From Clostridiales bacterium (GTDB lineage Bacteria; Bacillota; Clostridia; Christensenellales; CAG-138), in the NCBI GenBank assembly GCA_031270585.1, contig JAISXK010000077.1:1-8889 (forward strand): DNA of 8,889 nucleotides. Direction: 5' to 3'. A program made the position numbers and the translations under genes. The notes under the pieces are model-generated. The model was not told the origin of the DNA. It searched no databases and saw only the letters and a list, made by a program, of their open reading frames with translations. Of this stretch, positions 6,541 to 8,889 are shown in pieces (position 1 is the stretch's first letter; each line of letters starts with the position of its first letter).

Positions 6541-7893
6541 CTACAGCCCGTACAGTCCGTACAGCCCGCCCGTAATCGCAAAGGCGTTAAACCCGTTCAA
6601 AACGAGATACCAGCCCAACAATATGAACGCGCTGGCGCGCAACAGCGGCAGTTTGCTTTTAAAGAGCCGCACACAGCACAGCGCTATGATCATGGATATA
6701 TACCCCAGCATCCAAAACGCCTGCACACGCTTAAACGTCAGGCCGTAGGCGCCGATATACAGCCCCAGCCTTGTGAACGCGCTGGCGAGTATCACGCCGG
6801 TGGCCGCAAGCAGCGCCACAAGCATGCCGCGCATGATGGCGTCCTCACGCACGCGGCAAAGGCAAGCCGCAAACACCGCAAGGTTGATGGCCGCCACCCA
6901 GATCAGTTGGCTAAATCCTTCTCTCGCGTATGCGGCATAGGTCAAATCATCCGGCAGGCCGCGCCCGCCGAACAGGTATACGAATTGTATGGCGGTGAAA
7001 AACGCGTATATGGCGATCAACGCCCCCAGCACTACGCGCGGCGCAATAGCGGGCCAAAGGACTATGGTGCGTGTGGGCGCGGCTTCACGCCGGCCCCATT
7101 TGGCGCCATAAAGAAAACTGTAGAACAGCACCGCAAACACAAACAACACCAGCAGCCGAAAGAACAGCCGTTGCAGCCGCGAATCCGAAAACAGCCTGCC
7201 CAGCATGGAGGATACCACGGCGTCCGCCGAGGAGAGCAGCGCCAGCACCATCCCCGCCACCGGCACGGCAATGAGTACGCCCAGCCACACCATCCGCCCG
7301 TCCTTGCGGAAGAGGCTGCCGGCGGCGTTAAAAAACTTGCCTATGTATTTAAAAGGCTGCACGAAAAACCCATAAAAGAAAAGCGCCAAATAACCGCTTT
7401 CCCGCCCGGCCGGCAGCGGGTTTGCCACCAGTTGCGCGTGAAACATCAGTATGCAGGGCAGTATCACCACGTTGATCCACCGCATCTGATCGTCTATATA
7501 GGCTTGTGCCACGGCCGCGCAGCACAGCAGCACCGCCGTTACGGCAAACGGCGCCGCCATGGGCGCTTTTTTCACCTTATCCCGGCAAAGCAGGTGGAAT
7601 ACCACGATATACGCGGCCCAAAAAGATGCGTAGCGCGCCATAAAGCCCACATCACTCTCCGCCCCAAACGCATAAAGCTGAAAGAAAAACGCAATGGCAA
7701 ACGCGCCCGCCAGCAGCAAGCGCTGCGGGTTTGTTACGGGCTTTTCATCCGTCCGCGCGCCGCAGGAATCATCCGGCATGGCGGGCGTTTCCCCGTGTTC
7801 GATGTCATATACGGGGCCGCCGGGGGGCTGCAGCTGTTTCGCAGCGGGGACGTTTGCGTTTTGCCTAGGCTCGTAATATTTTTCATTGCTCAT
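6541..7893 (-). CDS. DUF4173/DUF4153-like polytopic membrane protein
   Basis: This integral membrane protein of 450 residues has unknown function. A cytoplasmic-looking, Pro- and Gln-rich N-terminus of about 55 residues is followed by about ten or eleven hydrophobic segments to the end. Two stretches resemble the DUF4173/DUF4153 families: LLSSADAVVSSMLGRLF in the middle, and FTRLGLYIGAYGLTFKRVQAF near the C-terminus. I recognise these by pattern, without a search. The last residues are GGLYGLYGL, from a 9-base repeat. ATG 7893 is chosen because GAGGAG lies about 10 bases upstream. It overlaps the end of the regulator gene by 11 bases (ATGAGCAATGA), so translation is probably coupled. An in-frame start at 7920 lies within the regulator gene. 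Third and last gene of its operon. Confidence 0.8.
   Translation of the reverse strand: MSNEKYYEPRQNANVPAAKQLQPPGGPVYDIEHGETPAMPDDSCGARTDEKPVTNPQRLLLAGAFAIAFFFQLYAFGAESDVGFMARYASFWAAYIVVFHLLCRDKVKKAPMAAPFAVTAVLLCCAAVAQAYIDDQMRWINVVILPCILMFHAQLVANPLPAGRESGYLALFFYGFFVQPFKYIGKFFNAAGSLFRKDGRMVWLGVLIAVPVAGMVLALLSSADAVVSSMLGRLFSDSRLQRLFFRLLVLFVFAVLFYSFLYGAKWGRREAAPTRTIVLWPAIAPRVVLGALIAIYAFFTAIQFVYLFGGRGLPDDLTYAAYAREGFSQLIWVAAINLAVFAACLCRVREDAIMRGMLVALLAATGVILASAFTRLGLYIGAYGLTFKRVQAFWMLGYISMIIALCCVRLFKSKLPLLRASAFILLGWYLVLNGFNAFAITGGLYGLYGL
6544..6567 (-). repeat. Short GLY-coding 9-base repeat at the gene end
   Basis: Read on the minus strand, GGGCTGTAC, GGACTGTAC and GGGCTG stand in tandem before the stop, coding GLYGLYGL. 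The second copy has one base change. Probably just slippage-derived. Confidence 0.6.
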
Positions 7894-8113
7894 TCGTCTC
7901 ACTCTCCTCATCATACTCAATATATTCCAATATGTCTCCTGGCTGACACATGAGCGCTTTGCACGCGGCGTCGAGCGTGGTAAAGCGTATGGCTCTGCCT
8001 TTGTTGTTTTTTAATATGGAAAGGTTGGCAGGGGTGATATTCATCTGTTCGGCCAACTCCATCAGACCCAGATTGCGTTTTATCATCATAACGTCAAGGT
8101 TGATTTTTATCAT
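7883..8113 (-). CDS. Small Cro/CI-type HTH regulator (YozG-like)
   Basis: This 76-residue DNA-binding protein is almost entirely one helix-turn-helix domain. KRNLGLMELAEQMNITPANLSILKNN (about 12-37) gives the two central helices: MELAEQMN, then the recognition helix around TPANLSILK. IRFTTLDAACKALMCQPGDILEYI (42-65) is the conserved ending of this small-regulator family. It then has an acidic tail (EYDEESETNEQ). Such regulators are commonly paired with DUF2975 proteins; I recall Bacillus subtilis yoaS/yozG as an example. The start has GAGG 5 bases upstream, and the gene lies 7 bases after the DUF2975 stop. It probably controls its own operon through the TTATCGATAA sites upstream (8630-8667); this is inference from position. 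Confidence 0.9.
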   Translation of the reverse strand: MIKINLDVMMIKRNLGLMELAEQMNITPANLSILKNNKGRAIRFTTLDAACKALMCQPGDILEYIEYDEESETNEQ

Positions 8114-8120
8114 GGCGGCC

Positions 8121-8570
8121 TCATATCACAAGCTTGTCGTTATCGCGGTATTCCACCGCTTTTTTAAACACATTGCCCAGTATCAGCGAAAGCAGCGCGC
8201 AAAACAGTAGCACCATGCCCAGCACGATGATCATAAACCGAAAATAGTATACCGCCGCCGCTATAAAGGCAAGGCCCGCCATGCCAAGCGCCGCGTAGCC
8301 CATGCGGCGCAGGCATATCACGTTTTGCTCGACAAACGGGTCGGCCGGCAGCGTTTTCATCATGCGTATGAGCAGTGCAAGAATATACAGAGCGCCAATG
8401 GCGCCCGCGTACCACAGCGCCAGCTCGATACAGTAGCGAGGGTCGGCCACAGTGGCGCTTTTATCAAACAATATCATGGGTAGCACCCAATACAGCGAAC
8501 AGAAAAACAACACCCCCATCGTCAGGCAAAAATACAGCATGCCCATCATGGTGTTGTTCAGCTTTTTCAT
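8121..8570 (-). CDS. DUF2975 family membrane protein
   Basis: This small membrane protein of 149 residues has unknown role. Four hydrophobic segments are visible: about 8-33, 50-68, 90-110 and 111-131. Between the second and third is LIRMMKTLPADPFVEQNVICLRRMGY (about 66-91); its PFVEQNV-LRRMGY pattern is the signature by which I recognise the family. The ending KKAVEYRDNDKLVI is charged and cytoplasmic. It is the first gene of a three-gene operon with the regulator and the DUF4173-like protein. The ATG at 8570 has a good AAGGGGG ribosome binding site 8 bases upstream. It could act as a sensor or partner of the regulator, but nothing in the sequence proves that. Confidence 0.88.
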   Translation of the reverse strand: MKKLNNTMMGMLYFCLTMGVLFFCSLYWVLPMILFDKSATVADPRYCIELALWYAGAIGALYILALLIRMMKTLPADPFVEQNVICLRRMGYAALGMAGLAFIAAAVYYFRFMIIVLGMVLLFCALLSLILGNVFKKAVEYRDNDKLVI

Positions 8571-8614
8571 GGTGTATTCCCCCTTGGTACCCGCGCTACG
8601 CTCTATTAAAGGGT

Positions 8615-8643
8615 AGTATACACATAAAATTATCGATAATCAA
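8615..8643 (-). promoter_or_regulatory. Promoter of the DUF2975-HTH-DUF4173 operon
   Basis: On the minus strand, TTGATT (8643-8638) and TATACT (8620-8615) are spaced by 17 bases. The start would be near 8608 and the leader about 38 bases. The spacer and -35 are overlapped by one TTATCGATAA palindrome. Confidence 0.7.
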
Positions 8644-8667
8644 TATGCATTTACTGATTATCGATAA
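8630..8667. promoter_or_regulatory. Double palindromic operator candidate (TTATCGATAA x2)
   Basis: TTATCGATAATCA (8630-8642) and its exact complement TGATTATCGATAA (8655-8667) form a 13-bp inverted repeat around 12 bases. Each arm itself contains the 10-bp palindrome TTATCGATAA, so the site is two identical dyads with starts 28 bp apart. The left copy lies in the promoter spacer and touches the -35; the right copy lies just upstream. This fits two cooperative repressor dimers, plausibly the regulator encoded two genes' distance downstream. Confidence 0.7.
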
Positions 8668-8743
8668 ACAAATTGTAAATATCATGTCGCCGCGCTTATT
8701 CCGCCTGAAAGCGGCATATCCTTCACGATAACCTCAATTCGTT

Positions 8744-8766
8744 AAAAGCGGCAGCGCGCCGCTTTT
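8744..8766 (-). terminator. Intrinsic terminator of the right-edge gene
   Basis: AAAAGCGGC (8744-8752) pairs perfectly with GCCGCTTTT (8758-8766), with a 5-base loop. On the minus strand it starts 2 bases after the stop at 8769 and ends in TTTT. The A/T symmetry would let it act weakly on the other strand as well. Confidence 0.85.
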
Positions 8767-8768
8767 GT

Positions 8769-8889
8769 TCACAATAGCTTGATATACGCGCGCCTGCGCT
8801 TGTGCTGCTCTATATCAAAATAGCGCCAGAGCGATTGCACATCGGTATTGGTTTCAAGCTCGGGCCCGGTTTCGGCATAAGCTACGCCG
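8769..8889 (-). CDS. C-terminal end of an unidentified protein, possibly an acetyltransferase
   Basis: The last 39 codons of a gene that runs off the right edge, ending in TGA at 8769. The readable part is GVAYAETGPELETNTDVQ, then SLWRYFDIEQHKRRR and AYIKLL. It looks like real coding sequence: it fits the codon use of the window and has a terminator immediately after it. The ETGPELETNTDVQ and HKRRR stretches remind me of the tail of some Firmicute GNAT-like N-acetyltransferases, but I cannot support that from this fragment. It is separated from the DUF2975 operon by its terminator and is therefore a different transcription unit. Confidence 0.65.
   Translation of the reverse strand, partial: GVAYAETGPELETNTDVQSLWRYFDIEQHKRRRAYIKLL

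Noticed and set aside
6529..6552. Imperfect hairpin between the convergent second ATPase and the DUF4173-like gene
   Set aside because: The stem has a bulge and mismatches, and no T run follows on either strand, so I do not call it a terminator.
6907..7953. 348-codon open frame on the plus strand opposite the DUF4173-like gene
   Set aside because: It is antisense to a clear membrane protein; its translation is a His/Arg/Gln-rich low-complexity shadow, and it has no ribosome binding site.
8701..8714. Small hairpin CCGC/GCGG upstream of the DUF2975 operon
   Set aside because: Only four base pairs with no T run; likely chance in GC-rich sequence.
1..8889. CRISPR array, insertion sequence, tRNA or rRNA
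   Set aside because: No regularly spaced repeats, transposase-like coding, terminal repeats, or RNA gene sequence was seen on either strand.

Overview
The window looks like chromosomal DNA of a low-GC-lineage but GC-rich Gram-positive bacterium, most likely a Clostridia-type Firmicute. The reasons are two lipoprotein-type solute-binding proteins, strong AGGAGG-like ribosome binding sites, TTG and GTG starts, and a DUF2975 / small Cro-type regulator pair that is common in Firmicutes. The species cannot be named from the sequence. I see no mobile element, CRISPR array, rRNA or tRNA.

Layout: positions 1-424 hold no gene I can defend, but contain a good promoter (210-239) and an AT-rich palindrome (271-287) in a long leader. 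Positions 425-2725 (+) are a complete amino-acid ABC uptake operon: binding lipoprotein, permease, ATPase. It ends in an intrinsic terminator (2772-2810). Positions 2825-3949 (-) encode an alanine racemase-family PLP enzyme. A 175-base divergent promoter region follows (3950-4124), and then a second complete amino-acid ABC operon of the same gene order (4125-6526, +). Both ABC operons carry a strong hairpin between the binding-protein gene and the permease gene, the usual device for making more binding protein than membrane complex.

Positions 6541-8570 (-) are a three-gene operon, transcribed from right to left: DUF2975 membrane protein, 76-residue Cro/CI-type regulator, and a DUF4173/DUF4153-like polytopic membrane protein. 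The genes are 7 nt apart or overlapping. The promoter (TTGATT-17-TATACT) is overlaid by two copies of the palindrome TTATCGATAA, arranged as a larger inverted repeat; this is the clearest candidate operator in the window. At the right edge is the C-terminal end of another minus-strand gene (from 8769), with its own terminator at 8744-8766.

How it fits together: two importers bring amino acids in, and a racemase sits between them, reading towards the first operon and away from the second. That suggests, but does not prove, that one transported substrate is interconverted between L and D forms. The right-hand operon looks like a separate, self-regulated membrane module of unknown function. Most of the window is ordinary transport and housekeeping; the least explained part is the DUF2975-HTH-DUF4173 module and its double palindrome.
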